DNA of 64,000 nucleotides, taken from positions 124,001-188,000 of the forward strand of contig NC_007498.2 of the NCBI RefSeq assembly GCF_000012885.1, in the 5' to 3' direction. A program made the position numbers and the translations under genes. The DNA is from Syntrophotalea carbinolica DSM 2380. GTDB lineage: Bacteria; Desulfobacterota; Desulfuromonadia; Desulfuromonadales; Syntrophotaleaceae. Below the pieces are notes generated by a model, which saw nothing but the letters and a program-made list of their open reading frames with translations, was not told where the DNA came from and searched no databases. This document shows, one piece after another, positions 34,503 to 44,697 of the stretch (positions within the stretch are counted from its first letter, which is position 1; the number at the start of each line of letters is the position of its first letter).

Positions 34503-37500
34503 ATTTAGTTATCCTTCCCGATTTATTATACCAATGTGGGCCTTTGCGATAATTAATAGCTTCGGTTTTTGTGTTTTTTAATATATTTAAAACTTTATTC
34601 CAATCTTCGCGCTTGTTTTTTGTGTAAGGAATTGTAACACAACCATAACTTAGCGTGCCGCCGTGAAGTCTTGCTCCTCCGCGATTATTGTCGAAATAAT
34701 CATCAATAGTATCATCATTTTTTAGTAACCCATACCAATTTGGATGATTTGGCCTATAGTTTGGATTGTCAGTGATGAAATATGTACCGGGAGACGCTGG
34801 TGTCTGTGGTGCTACGCCCGGTTTTACGATATTTCCATTTTTGTCAAGGTGCCCTCCCGTAAACGCTGATACACTGATCGTTACTTCCTTGTCAGAATCA
34901 GTAATCGTTAACGTGTTAGTTTTTGTATCTAGAATTGCTGATACTTGGAGTCCTCTTGAATCTACAAATCTATAAGGATTATTTATGGAATAAGTATAAG
35001 TACTCAGTCGTTGGGGCTCAGTCAAGAGCGAGGCATTAATTTCCCCCCGAACAATATCCACCGCCCTAACCGGATCCGGCGCGAGAAACCGTCCCGTTTG
35101 TGCCGACAGATACCGCGCCCCGAAGTAGTTCAGCCCGGTCTCCTCATCCTTCTCCTTGCCGACAAACCGTTTGTCGTTCTCGCCATTGCCGTCTACCGTA
35201 AACTCCTCGCCGAAGGGCTTGTCGTCCGCCTCCCAGATCTTTTGCCCCGAGGCGTCGCTCATGGCCAGCGGCGTCCCTGCAAAATCAGTATGATAGAAGA
35301 AAACCTCTTCTGCAAGTTCGGCGTTGACATCAACCTTGGCCAGCAGCTTGCCGTTGAGGTAGATATAGTCGGTTTTGCTGCCATCGGGCTGGTCCTCGGA
35401 TAGCACGTTTCCGGCCGGATCGTAATGGTAGACGGTGGTGCCGTCTGCGGTGATCTTTTTGATCCGCAAACCGTCCCCGTCGTAACCGGCCTCGGCCACC
35501 AGGGTACCGCCCGACGTGAAGGATTTAACCTGGTTGAAGCCGTCGTAAGTCAGGCTGTAGCTTTTGCCGCCCCAGGCGCCCGAGGTCAGGTGTCCGGCGG
35601 TATTGTAGGCATACGAGCCGGGCTCGTTGCCGGTGGTGCCGGTCAGGCGGTTGGAGGCGTAATTGTAGGTGGTGTCAACTCCGTCGATGGTTTTGGTCAG
35701 GCGGTTGCCGGAGGTATCGTAGGTAAAGGAGCCGTTTCCCCAGGCGCCGTTGAAGGCGGTGATGCGGTTGAGCTTGTCATAGCCGAAGCTCTGGTCTTTG
35801 TTTGCGTCCAGCCCGTTCGTGATGCTGACGGTGTTGCCCCGTGAATCGTAGCCGTAGGTATAGCCCATGATCGATCCGGCGCTCATCCCGGTCGGCAGAT
35901 AACGGGCATTGTAGGTATAGACGGCGCCCAGCCCGTTGCCATGGGTGTAGCCGAGCGGTTGTCCGGCGAGATTGTAGGTGGCCGAGGCGACGAATCCGGG
36001 GATGGTGGTGACTTCGTTGTACCCGTTGTATTGATAGGTAACGACCCGGTTGCCCGGATAGGTAATGCCGGTGAGATTGTCGTTGCCGTCGTAGGCGTAG
36101 CTTGAGGTATAGGCCGTCCCCAGGATGGTTTCGTTTTTGGCGGTCAAGCGATTGGCCTTATCGAAGACAAAGCTGTAACTGGCGTCGGGGGAGAGCAGGA
36201 AAGTGCGGTTATCCGCCTTGTCATAGCCGATGGTGATGATTTCCGTGCCTTTGGCAATCTTCGTCAGCCTGTTGATCGCATCGTAGGTGTAGGAGAGGGT
36301 TCCGGTGCCGTCGGTTTTGCCGGTCAGGTTGCCGACGTTGTCACGCCCATAGGTGATGGAACCGGTTTCGGGATTCGATTCGGAGGTCAGAAAATTCTTG
36401 CCGTTGTAGCCGAAACTGCGTGTGATCCCGCCATAGGTGATGGTGGTCAGACTGCCGAGGATGTTGTAGTTGTAGCCGGCGGTATGGCCATTGGCATCCT
36501 TGACCGCGACCAGCAGCTTTTCGTCCGGACTGCCGAAGGCATTATAGGTCTGTACGGTGCTGTTGCCGGCTTCATCTTTAACCGTGACGGTGTTGCCCGA
36601 GTAAACATACTGGATTGCCTTGTTGTCCTTGTGAACGGCCTGGGCCGGTCTTTCCAGGGCATCGAAAGAGACCTTGTCGCCGACATTGGAATCGGTGAAA
36701 TTTTTGCTGCCGTAGGCCTTGTAGTCGATATCGGAGCGGACCCCCTTGCTGTTCAGGGATCCCGTCGGCCGTCCGAATCCGTCAAAGTAGGCCTTTGTAA
36801 AAAAACTTCCCCTGGTTTCCTTGCGGTAGGAGCTGTCGGCGGGATAGGTGTAGGAGATGGCATTGCCCAGCGGCGGCGTGACCTTGGTTAAACGCAGGTT
36901 TTTGTCATAGGTGTAGAGGGTGGCGTAGCCCCTGCCGTTGGTTTGTTTGGCAATGGTTCCGTTGGCGTTGATGACACGCGAAACGCTGTAGATCGGATTG
37001 GTGATTTTGGAGATGCGGCCCTTTGACCAGGCGTAGGTCCAGGTTTTGGTGTTGGCGTCGATGATTTTCGAGAGATTGCCGTTCTTGGCATATGTGTATT
37101 TCGTGATAACGCCATACTTGTTCAGTTTGGTCAGATTGCCGTTGGTGTCATAGGTGTAACTGGTGGTAAAAGATCCGGGAAACCCGCCGGTGACCTTTTC
37201 GGTGGCCGGTTTGCCCTGCACGATGTTCTTGCCGGCATTGGTCCAATAGGTTAACTGGGTGGTCCGGGTTTTGTCACCGGTCTCGACAACCTTTTTCGGA
37301 TTGCCATAGGAGTCGTGATTGCTGAAGGTCGTCGTATAGGTCTTGCCGTCGCGGGCGACCACCTTCGACGTCAGGAAAGGCACCCAGATAAATGAATCAA
37401 TCACCATCCCACCGGTACCGTTCCAGTCTGCATTTTCCAACCGGTTGGTGGAAACCTTCACCCCGCCCGAGGTGTTGGGAGCACCCCAGTTGTAGGACTC

Positions 37501-38763
37501 GGTCTGGAGCAGAGTGGTCCCCTTGTAGAGTTTCTTCTCTGTAAGCTGCCCGACTCGCCACACATTACCACTCCGGCTGTTGCCCCAGCCGTAGTAGCTA
37601 TAGACCTCCTTCATTCCGTCCGGGCCAGTAATGGTCGTCACATCCCCGGAAGACCCTCCCGAGTTATATTGGTAGGTCCAAGTTCCTGTCGGGATGTCGC
37701 GGCCACTGGTCTTTCTTTGCGTGATGACTCTGAATGCAGGACTAACTATACCCGTAGCAAATTTAATATCATCATAGGAGTATTCAATGACTCCGCCGGT
37801 TGGATAGGTGAATTTTGCCAACTGTCCCCAAGACATTGTCCCTTCTGGAAATTCATAGGCATATTTCCATGAATTACCAACAGGGGGAATCGCTTCCTTG
37901 AGATAATTTACTATCCAGCCATTTGGCGGATAGAATTTATTATATTTATAAGTGAAAGTTTGATTTCCGTAGGATATTGATTTGAGTTGATGTTTTGGAT
38001 TTAACGGGTCAAGGGTTAAGTCATAGCTAAAATTAATTGTTCTGCCGGTGGTATCAACAATCGACTTGATATAGGAATAGGCCGGAGCCAGGCCGGATTC
38101 AAAGTTATTAAAGTAACTAATTGATATTGAAGACGTCCTTTGTGGATTCTCAATCTTAATGCACTGTGCCACAATTGAACCATCATTGTAGCCAACACCG
38201 TCACCATTCTTCCAGGTATACTCAAATGTATATACAATACCATTAGGAGAAATCGCCTCCCATCGATCTGGGTCTGGATCTTCAGAGACTCTTTTGTATA
38301 CCCAAAAATCTTTGGATATTTTTTTTGTATAAGTGGGATCGTTTATATCCCTATAAAAAGCGTGTCTGGAGCCATCAGGCAACTCCAAAACAGGATCGTT
38401 TCCCCACGGGTTGCGCACGATCCCCATATGCATGGTCCACCCGATGCCCACGGGACTCATTCTGTTTATGGCGACAATGCCGGGATAACACGTATCCCGC
38501 CGGCTCCAGATGGCACTGTCGTAAGTACGCTGAATTTTGAGCTCCAGGCCACCGTTCTGGGGTAAGTCCAGATCGGTTTGAACGATCTTCAGGTTGCCCG
38601 AGAAAGGATCTACTTCCTCGAAGACACCTTGAATGGGAGGGGCGGCATCCAGGGGAACGCCCTTGGTATAAAAGGGGTCGTACTCAGGATCGTCAGCAAA
38701 GACCAGGCCCGGTGCAGTCAAAAGCACCAGGACGCATAGAAGAATCCACTTGAAAAGGTTCAT
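34480..38763 (-). CDS. Secreted Rhs/YD-repeat protein with an L,D-transpeptidase-like C-terminal toxin
   Basis: A 1,427-residue polymorphic toxin. Residues 1-23 are a Sec signal, followed by an Rhs shell of many YD repeats (YTYDANGNL-type) from ~450 to ~1250. The Rhs core ends with RFVGKEKDEETGLNYFGARY and GRFLAPDP. The variable C-terminus (~1290-1427) has ARLHGG, then SYGCVTIP, the His and Cys pattern of DUF2778/Tlde1 L,D-transpeptidase-fold effectors that attack peptidoglycan. Base composition drops sharply over the toxin tip, as usual for swapped Rhs tips. GGAGGG precedes the ATG. Type VI Rhs proteins usually lack a Sec signal, so another route, perhaps the neighbouring type II system, is likely. 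Confidence 0.85.
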   Translation of the reverse strand: MNLFKWILLCVLVLLTAPGLVFADDPEYDPFYTKGVPLDAAPPIQGVFEEVDPFSGNLKIVQTDLDLPQNGGLELKIQRTYDSAIWSRRDTCYPGIVAINRMSPVGIGWTMHMGIVRNPWGNDPVLELPDGSRHAFYRDINDPTYTKKISKDFWVYKRVSEDPDPDRWEAISPNGIVYTFEYTWKNGDGVGYNDGSIVAQCIKIENPQRTSSISISYFNNFESGLAPAYSYIKSIVDTTGRTINFSYDLTLDPLNPKHQLKSISYGNQTFTYKYNKFYPPNGWIVNYLKEAIPPVGNSWKYAYEFPEGTMSWGQLAKFTYPTGGVIEYSYDDIKFATGIVSPAFRVITQRKTSGRDIPTGTWTYQYNSGGSSGDVTTITGPDGMKEVYSYYGWGNSRSGNVWRVGQLTEKKLYKGTTLLQTESYNWGAPNTSGGVKVSTNRLENADWNGTGGMVIDSFIWVPFLTSKVVARDGKTYTTTFSNHDSYGNPKKVVETGDKTRTTQLTYWTNAGKNIVQGKPATEKVTGGFPGSFTTSYTYDTNGNLTKLNKYGVITKYTYAKNGNLSKIIDANTKTWTYAWSKGRISKITNPIYSVSRVINANGTIAKQTNGRGYATLYTYDKNLRLTKVTPPLGNAISYTYPADSSYRKETRGSFFTKAYFDGFGRPTGSLNSKGVRSDIDYKAYGSKNFTDSNVGDKVSFDALERPAQAVHKDNKAIQYVYSGNTVTVKDEAGNSTVQTYNAFGSPDEKLLVAVKDANGHTAGYNYNILGSLTTITYGGITRSFGYNGKNFLTSESNPETGSITYGRDNVGNLTGKTDGTGTLSYTYDAINRLTKIAKGTEIITIGYDKADNRTFLLSPDASYSFVFDKANRLTAKNETILGTAYTSSYAYDGNDNLTGITYPGNRVVTYQYNGYNEVTTIPGFVASATYNLAGQPLGYTHGNGLGAVYTYNARYLPTGMSAGSIMGYTYGYDSRGNTVSITNGLDANKDQSFGYDKLNRITAFNGAWGNGSFTYDTSGNRLTKTIDGVDTTYNYASNRLTGTTGNEPGSYAYNTAGHLTSGAWGGKSYSLTYDGFNQVKSFTSGGTLVAEAGYDGDGLRIKKITADGTTVYHYDPAGNVLSEDQPDGSKTDYIYLNGKLLAKVDVNAELAEEVFFYHTDFAGTPLAMSDASGQKIWEADDKPFGEEFTVDGNGENDKRFVGKEKDEETGLNYFGARYLSAQTGRFLAPDPVRAVDIVRGEINASLLTEPQRLSTYTYSINNPYRFVDSRGLQVSAILDTKTNTLTITDSDKEVTISVSAFTGGHLDKNGNIVKPGVAPQTPASPGTYFITDNPNYRPNHPNWYGLLKNDDTIDDYFDNNRGGARLHGGTLSYGCVTIPYTKNKREDWNKVLNILKNTKTEAINYRKGPHWYNKSGRITKYGTLQIK

Positions 38764-39050
38764 TTAACCCTCCAGAAATAGAATAAAATCAATGATTTGG
38801 AGTAAGATAGGTGCTTCCGGCCTCTGAATCCGTATAGCCTGATCATTGCGCCGGGATCGTAGGTAATATTAGTTGCGACCAACACTTTTCTATAGTTTTT
38901 CTCAATTTGTCAATACAAATTATTATATTCTTATTTTAGTTATTGAATTAAAGCTTGTACCGATTTACAATGCCGACCCGTTGCCCAAGCAGATAAATTC
39001 GGTTCTTATTTTGAAATTACGGGGTGGGGATTTTCTGGGGAGTTGGATAT

Positions 39051-40256
39051 ATGCCGTTTTACGATTGCCGCCTGGGATCGCCATCAGGGAAGATGATTAA
39101 AGAATCGTTTGAGGCTGTCAGCGCCGAGGCTTTACGTGCCCGGTTGCGCAACGAGGGCTTCCACGTGATCGCTTTACGTCGTCGGTTTTCGTTTTTTGCC
39201 GGTGGGGGCAAAAAAGATTCGGGGCGAATCTCCAGCCGACAGTTTCTGACATTCAACCAGGAAATGCTGGTCCTGTTACGCTCTGGGCTACCGATGCTGC
39301 AGGTGCTTGACGCCACTCTGGAAAGGCTTGATGCAGGTCCGTTGCAGCGGTCCGTACAGCAGGTTCGCGAAGCGGTAAAAGGTGGAGCCAGCCTTTCGTC
39401 GGCCTTCGGGCAGTTCCCCCGTTATTTCCCCTATCTGTATCTGGCCGCTCTTCAAGCCGGAGAACAGACCGGCGATTTGGCGGTGACCATTCAGCGTTAT
39501 GTAAATTATCAAAAACGGATCGGGCAGGTAAAAAACAAGGTTAAAATGGCGGCTTTCTACCCGGCTATGCTTTGCCTGGCGGCGATCGGCATCCTGGTTT
39601 TCATGGTGTTGTTCGTGGTGCCTAGGTTCGCGGAAATCTTTCGGGATGCGAAGCTCGACCTGCCCTGGGTTACCCGACTGCTGATCACCCTGGCAGATCT
39701 TTTGACGGGGCATTTTCTCTGGCTGGTGCCGATAGTCCTTTTATCCCCCGTGATGTTGCGCCACATTCGAGTAAATTCCGGATTGCGAGTGATTGTCGAC
39801 TACTGGAAACTGAAACTGGTTTTTGTAGGACCGCTGTTTCTCGAATATTCGCTGCTTAATTTTACTCGTACCCTGGCGACCCTTATGTCAAGCGGTATAC
39901 CGCTGCTTCCGGCAATGAGAATGAGTCGCAAAACCCTGAATAACCGGTACCTGGAAAATCATCTGGAGCAGGCCGCCGAACGGATCACTGAAGGGAAAAC
40001 TCCCGCCAGTGCGCTGGAGGAAGCTGGGTTTTTTCCGTCCCTGGCCTTACGGATGGTAAAGGCGGGAGAGCGCAGCGGTGCCCTGCAGGAGATGCTTCTC
40101 GAGGTGGCTGGTTACTACGAAGATCAGGTCGAAGAGCGCCTGTGGCGGTTGAGCAGTATGATTGAACCCCTCATGATGCTCCTGATCGGACTGTTGATCG
40201 GGGGGGTTGTGGTGGCGATGTATATTCCCATCTTTCAATTGGCCAGTGCGGCCTGA
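39051..40256 (+). CDS. gspF: Type II secretion inner-membrane protein GspF
   Basis: A 401-residue polytopic platform protein. It has the N-terminal GspF signature (KMIKESFEAVSAEALRARL), two repeated T2SSF domains (LTFNQEMLVLLRSGLPMLQV and LLNFTRTLATLMSSGIPLLP) and three membrane helices, the last at the C-terminus. The ATG at 39051 has GGGGAG 8 nt upstream; an ATG at 39024 lies before that site. It opens a nine-gene operon in which most genes overlap by 4 bp. Confidence 0.92.
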   Translation: MPFYDCRLGSPSGKMIKESFEAVSAEALRARLRNEGFHVIALRRRFSFFAGGGKKDSGRISSRQFLTFNQEMLVLLRSGLPMLQVLDATLERLDAGPLQRSVQQVREAVKGGASLSSAFGQFPRYFPYLYLAALQAGEQTGDLAVTIQRYVNYQKRIGQVKNKVKMAAFYPAMLCLAAIGILVFMVLFVVPRFAEIFRDAKLDLPWVTRLLITLADLLTGHFLWLVPIVLLSPVMLRHIRVNSGLRVIVDYWKLKLVFVGPLFLEYSLLNFTRTLATLMSSGIPLLPAMRMSRKTLNNRYLENHLEQAAERITEGKTPASALEEAGFFPSLALRMVKAGERSGALQEMLLEVAGYYEDQVEERLWRLSSMIEPLMMLLIGLLIGGVVVAMYIPIFQLASAA

Positions 40257-40264
40257 ATGGATTA

Positions 40265-42001
40265 TTGGTTTTGACACTGAGGAGGGAACCCCTTGGTCGC
40301 ATTCTATGCGATCAGGGCATCATCAATGCTGAGCAGCTAGAGCACTTGTTGTCCCGAGCAAAAGCCGAGGGCGTGCGTCTTGGCGAAGCGGGCATCGAAG
40401 CCGGGTGCCTGACTGACCGGGATCTGGCCAGGGCTTTGGCACGGCAGTTTTATTTCGATTATGTCGATCTGGAGAACTTCGTCCCCGACTCGGAACTGTT
40501 GGCGGAAATTTCCCCTGAACTGCTCCCTCGTTTCCTTTTTATGCCTTTGCATCGCGATGTTCACGGTCTGCACATTGCCGTCGTGGATCCGACAGCCGTT
40601 GCCGAGTTGGACCTTTTGGAATCGCTTCTCGGCGTACCGTTGAATCTGGTGATTGTTCCGGAATCCCGGTTAAGGAAGGTTCTGGAAGGTGACGAAGGCA
40701 GTAAGCGGCGGTTACGGGAAGTGTCCGAGGATTTCAAGCTGCACCTGATTAAGGAGACGGAACGGGGTGAAGAGGTCTTATCCCTGGATAAAATCGGCGA
40801 CGATGCCAGCCCGATCATCCGACTGGTAGATTCGACCCTGCTCGACGGCCTCAACCGGCGGGCGAGCGACATCCATGTCGAATCGAGCCAGGACGGCGTG
40901 AATATAAAATACCGGGTGGACGGAGTTTTGTACCAGGCGACCGATCTTCTCGACAGTCAGTTTCAGGATCAGATCATTTCGCGAATCAAGGTCATGAGCG
41001 AACTGGATATTGCTGAACGGCGCATTCCGCAGGACGGTCGGTTCAAAGTTCGTTGTGGCCAGAAAAGCATCGATTTCCGAGTTTCGATCATGCCGAGCAT
41101 CTACGGCGAGGACGCAGTGATCCGCATCCTCGACAAGCAGACGATTACCAGCGGGCCACATCAGCTGAGTCTCGACTCCCTGGGAATCGACAGTGATGAA
41201 CTGCTCCGTCTGCGACGGGCAATACGTGAGCCTTACGGAATGTTTCTGGTAACCGGTCCAACGGGCAGCGGCAAGACAACCACCTTATATGCCGCCCTGT
41301 CGGAGATCGACAGTTCTCAGGAAAAGATCATCACCATCGAAGACCCCGTAGAATATCGGGTTCCAGGTGTGGTGCAGATTCCGGTCAATGAAAAGAAAGG
41401 ACTGACCTTTGCCCGCGGCCTGCGCTCGATCCTGCGCCATGATCCGGACAAGATCATGGTAGGGGAGATTCGCGACCCGGAGACGGCGCAGATCGCCATC
41501 CAGTCGGCCTTAACCGGGCATCTGGTCTTCACCACCGTGCATGCCAACAATGTTTTCGACGTGCTGGGTCGGTTTCTGCACATGGGTATCGATCCGCACA
41601 ACTTCGTCTCCTGTCTGAACTGCGTTGCAGCTCAGCGCCTGCTGCGAACCATCTGCCCCTTCTGCAAAGAGCCTGTGCAATACGATGCGGTCACTTTGGC
41701 TGCATCCGGCATTGACACCGCCAAAGCCCCCTGCGCGACTTTTTATCGCGGAGTCGGTTGCAAGGAGTGTAACGGCATTGGTTACCGCGGCCGCAACGCT
41801 ATCCTGGAACTGCTGGTCCTCAACGACACATTGCGAGACATGATCGTGTCCCGGGCCGTGATCAAGGACATGAAACAGGCGGCCCGCGATTGCGGTACGG
41901 TGTTCCTCCGGCAAGCGGCCCTGAATCGGTTGTTCCGGGGGGAAACCACGCTGGAGGAAATCAACCGGATCACTTTCATCGAACAGGACGAGAAGTCATG
42001 A
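40265..42001 (+). CDS. gspE: Type II secretion/type IV pilus ATPase GspE
   Basis: A 578-residue hexameric ATPase. An N-terminal GspE-N domain (GRILCDQGIINAEQLEHLL) is followed by the motor: Walker A TGPTGSGKTTTLY, Asp box with IITIEDPVEY, Walker B IMVGEIRDPETA, His box LVFTTVHANN, and a tetracysteine zinc site (CPFC, CKEC). The start is a TTG (40265 or 40271); no ATG fits and the ribosome-binding site is weak. It ends in a 4-bp overlap with the next gene. Confidence 0.95.
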   Translation: MVLTLRREPLGRILCDQGIINAEQLEHLLSRAKAEGVRLGEAGIEAGCLTDRDLARALARQFYFDYVDLENFVPDSELLAEISPELLPRFLFMPLHRDVHGLHIAVVDPTAVAELDLLESLLGVPLNLVIVPESRLRKVLEGDEGSKRRLREVSEDFKLHLIKETERGEEVLSLDKIGDDASPIIRLVDSTLLDGLNRRASDIHVESSQDGVNIKYRVDGVLYQATDLLDSQFQDQIISRIKVMSELDIAERRIPQDGRFKVRCGQKSIDFRVSIMPSIYGEDAVIRILDKQTITSGPHQLSLDSLGIDSDELLRLRRAIREPYGMFLVTGPTGSGKTTTLYAALSEIDSSQEKIITIEDPVEYRVPGVVQIPVNEKKGLTFARGLRSILRHDPDKIMVGEIRDPETAQIAIQSALTGHLVFTTVHANNVFDVLGRFLHMGIDPHNFVSCLNCVAAQRLLRTICPFCKEPVQYDAVTLAASGIDTAKAPCATFYRGVGCKECNGIGYRGRNAILELLVLNDTLRDMIVSRAVIKDMKQAARDCGTVFLRQAALNRLFRGETTLEEINRITFIEQDEKS

Positions 42002-42918
42002 TCGGCCAGCGGTTTGTCGGTTTGTCTCTCTGCGAAGATGGGCTGCGGGCAGTGATGGTCAGGAGAAGCCGGAAACAGACACAAATTATTGGCTGGCAAA
42101 GTCGTTCGTGGCCGTCGGTTTGTCTGAAACCGGATTACCAGAGGCTTAACATCCTGGAGGAAGACTCCTTTGTAAATACCGTTCGCGAAACTCTGAGATC
42201 CCTCGGGATAATAAATGGCCGGGTTGCTCTATCTTTGAGCGATGCGGTTGGCAAAATAGTGATCACGGATCTCAACGAACCGCTTAAAAGGGGCCGTGAC
42301 GGGATCAATCTACTTAAATGGCAGGTGCGGGAGCATCTTTTGCTCGATCCGGAAGAGATCCGCCTTGACTTTCAGGTGCTTGGCACGGAACCGGGAGGCA
42401 AAACCCGGGTATTGGTTGCTGCGGCCGCCAAAGAGGTGCTGGATCAGTATGAAAACCTGCTGGCTGCAGCTGGTGCGATCCCTGCTCTAGTATTGTTCGA
42501 CTCCTTGAACCTGATGCATTTTTATCATTCCAAGAGGATCTTGACCTGCGATCATCTGTTGGTTGCGTGGACCTCTACGACTCTGAGTCTGCAATTGATC
42601 GGTAACGGTCAGCTTCAGGCTTGCCGTTTCCGGCCAGCTCCGGCTAGTGAAAAGAAGCTGTATCAGGAAGTAAGCTGCACTTTGGCTAAATGGGAACAGA
42701 CTTGGCCTGAAGCTGCTACCGTACCAGCATATCTGCATGATTTGTCGCGCACATCCATTTGGAGGGAGGGGCTGGAAGGCGCATTGGGCCGGTCGGCGCA
42801 GACACCGCCGCCGCAACTCCTGTTCTTAGCGCCCGGCCTGGAGGATAGTCCAAGTTCGACATCAGATTTTTACGCTGCCAGCGGCTGCGCGGAGAGGCTT
42901 TTTGGAGTATTGCCGTGA
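41998..42918 (+). CDS. PilM/GspL-like cytoplasmic actin-fold assembly protein
   Basis: A 306-residue protein whose N-terminus (GQRFVGLSLCEDGLRAVMV) has the actin-like PilM/GspL pattern, and RVALSLSDAVGKIVI continues it. The C-terminal part is divergent. It should link the ATPase to the membrane PilN/PilO pair. Its ATG overlaps the gspE stop as ATGA, and its stop overlaps the next start as GTGA. Confidence 0.75.
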   Translation: MIGQRFVGLSLCEDGLRAVMVRRSRKQTQIIGWQSRSWPSVCLKPDYQRLNILEEDSFVNTVRETLRSLGIINGRVALSLSDAVGKIVITDLNEPLKRGRDGINLLKWQVREHLLLDPEEIRLDFQVLGTEPGGKTRVLVAAAAKEVLDQYENLLAAAGAIPALVLFDSLNLMHFYHSKRILTCDHLLVAWTSTTLSLQLIGNGQLQACRFRPAPASEKKLYQEVSCTLAKWEQTWPEAATVPAYLHDLSRTSIWREGLEGALGRSAQTPPPQLLFLAPGLEDSPSSTSDFYAASGCAERLFGVLP

Positions 42919-43478
42919 AAACGACCCTGAATCTGGCTGTTCGCCATAACCTGGTGTGGCATCTTTCGGTGACCATCGCCCGCTGGTTGTTGCCGCTGTT
43001 GGGTTGCTGGCTCATCTATCTGTTGGTCAGTCAGGGTATGGTTTTGCATCGGTGGCAAAACCTTGAAAAGGAACGAGTCGCGTTGACAGCTAAGGTCCGG
43101 TCCGAATATCCAGCGGCATCCAGACCCGTTTCGGCTGAAGCAATCAAACGCCAGGAAGATGAAATGGCCTTTGTTAACACTCTTGCTGCCAAGGATCGCT
43201 TTTCTTGGACCGAACTACTCGGACGATTAGAAAAAGCCTTGACTCAAGGGATTACCTTGACAGGGATTGAACCGAATACTCAGGTGGGTTCTCTGCAGAT
43301 AACCGGATTGGCGGAAAACGTGGGTACTTTGCAGAAGTATCTGACCAGTCATCTGCATACCGAATCTCTGTCGGACATTTACCTTCTGCGGCAGGAGTTT
43401 CGGAAGATCAAAGTTCAGGGCGGTCAGGAGCAATCCGTGGTTGCTTTTCGCATTGAAATCAAAAAGGCTTTCCGATGA
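42915..43478 (+). CDS. PilN-like inner-membrane assembly protein
   Basis: A 187-residue bitopic protein with a GTG start overlapping the PilM-like stop. A short cytoplasmic N-terminus is followed by one transmembrane helix (~residues 17-36; WLLPLLGCWLIYLLV), then a coiled coil and a ferredoxin-like fold (GITLTGIEPNTQVGSLQITG). Position and topology define the PilN/GspM role; sequence alone is weakly conserved. Confidence 0.7.
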   Translation: MKTTLNLAVRHNLVWHLSVTIARWLLPLLGCWLIYLLVSQGMVLHRWQNLEKERVALTAKVRSEYPAASRPVSAEAIKRQEDEMAFVNTLAAKDRFSWTELLGRLEKALTQGITLTGIEPNTQVGSLQITGLAENVGTLQKYLTSHLHTESLSDIYLLRQEFRKIKVQGGQEQSVVAFRIEIKKAFR

Positions 43479-44044
43479 CCGCGAGGAATAAGATCATTAT
43501 TGGCTATATCTTAAAATGTCCGTCGGTCCTGGGGGTGGTGTTGCTGGTCTGCTTGAACTTCGGCCTGACCCTGTGGGGAACCTTGGTGTTGTCCCCTGAA
43601 ATCGACCTGTTGGAAGCAGATATTTGTCGTCAAACGAAGGTTCTCGAAACTCGGAGTCTGCCGGAAAGTGCTGATGGCTCGAAAGAAGCAGCTTACGCCC
43701 GGAATGCAAGAGACCTGCGGGCGTTTCATTCCGCCATTCCTGACCAGACCGAATTGCCGGCCCTGATCGAAGAGCTGTTCAGTTACGCAGCGAAACTGAA
43801 TATTTCCATTGAGCGGGTCACCTATCACCCCTACGTGTTGGAGGGACATGGTCTCTTGCAATACGATCTGAATTTTCAGCTGGAGGGAAGTTACGACCAG
43901 ATCAAGCATATGATTTTTTTGCTGGAAAATTCCCACAGGATTATCGCCATCAACAAGTTGGGGTTTCACAGGCGTGCTGCCGGTTCGGGAAATGTCGTTT
44001 TGGGGCTGGATCTTGAAACCTATTTCGGCAGAGAGGTACCATGA
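43475..44044 (+). CDS. PilO-like inner-membrane assembly protein
   Basis: A 189-residue bitopic protein with one membrane helix (~17-38; LGVVLLVCLNFGLTLWGTLVL), a short coiled coil, and a C-terminal PilO-type domain (YDLNFQLEGSYDQIKHMIFLLENS). PilO pairs with PilN to form the periplasmic alignment subcomplex. Both ends overlap their neighbours by 4 bp. Confidence 0.78.
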   Translation: MTARNKIIIGYILKCPSVLGVVLLVCLNFGLTLWGTLVLSPEIDLLEADICRQTKVLETRSLPESADGSKEAAYARNARDLRAFHSAIPDQTELPALIEELFSYAAKLNISIERVTYHPYVLEGHGLLQYDLNFQLEGSYDQIKHMIFLLENSHRIIAINKLGFHRRAAGSGNVVLGLDLETYFGREVP

Positions 44045-44697
44045 TGAACAATAAAAAATTGGTTCTGCTGATACTGTTCGGTCTCGTTATCTCCATGGTT
44101 TACGCATATAAATACACTCCGCATCAGAAACGTTTGTCTTGCTCGATCGCAGATGTGCGCCAAACGAAACGATTGGCAAAGAACAAGTCGACTCCTTTTG
44201 ATGCACCAACCCTGTCGATGCTGAAGGAGGCGCCGCATTATCCCGGATATCATGTCGACCTGTTTCGACCCCTTTTCGACAGCACACCTACGCCTAATCC
44301 GGTACTCAAAAAACCGGCGCCGCCTTCAAATGGGCCCCCTCTTCCCCGCTTGCTCCCACCTCCTATCCCTCAGGAAGCGTTTGAGCCGCCGGAACTCCCG
44401 GTGGCCAAGAAACTGGCTCATTTCATCTATTTGGGACAGGTTTGCGAAGTGGGAAAGCGCGCAATTTTCTTGAAGGGAAATGGGAGAATCTTCGTGGTAC
44501 GGTCGGGGGAGAATTTCGGTGAGAAACAGGAGTTCCGCTTGGCACAGGTGACGGATAAAGAAATCAGGATTGCCATGGGGAAAGGGGGAGATCTCATTTG
44601 TATCCCCCTTGAGGAAAAGAAGGCCCTGACGGCCAGCTCTGCATGGGACTATCCGTCGTCCCCTCTCCCGAACCCACTCGGGGGAGAAACCTTGTGA
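44041..44697 (+). CDS. PilP/GspC-like periplasmic linker protein
   Basis: A 218-residue protein with an N-terminal membrane anchor (LVLLILFGLVISMVYAYKY), a proline-rich stretch (~85-125) and a small C-terminal beta domain (YLGQVCEVGKRAIFLKGNGR) of HR/PilP type. It should contact the secretin N-domains. It starts at ATGATG overlapping the upstream stop and ends in a 4-bp overlap with the secretin gene. Confidence 0.7.
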   Translation: MMNNKKLVLLILFGLVISMVYAYKYTPHQKRLSCSIADVRQTKRLAKNKSTPFDAPTLSMLKEAPHYPGYHVDLFRPLFDSTPTPNPVLKKPAPPSNGPPLPRLLPPPIPQEAFEPPELPVAKKLAHFIYLGQVCEVGKRAIFLKGNGRIFVVRSGENFGEKQEFRLAQVTDKEIRIAMGKGGDLICIPLEEKKALTASSAWDYPSSPLPNPLGGETL

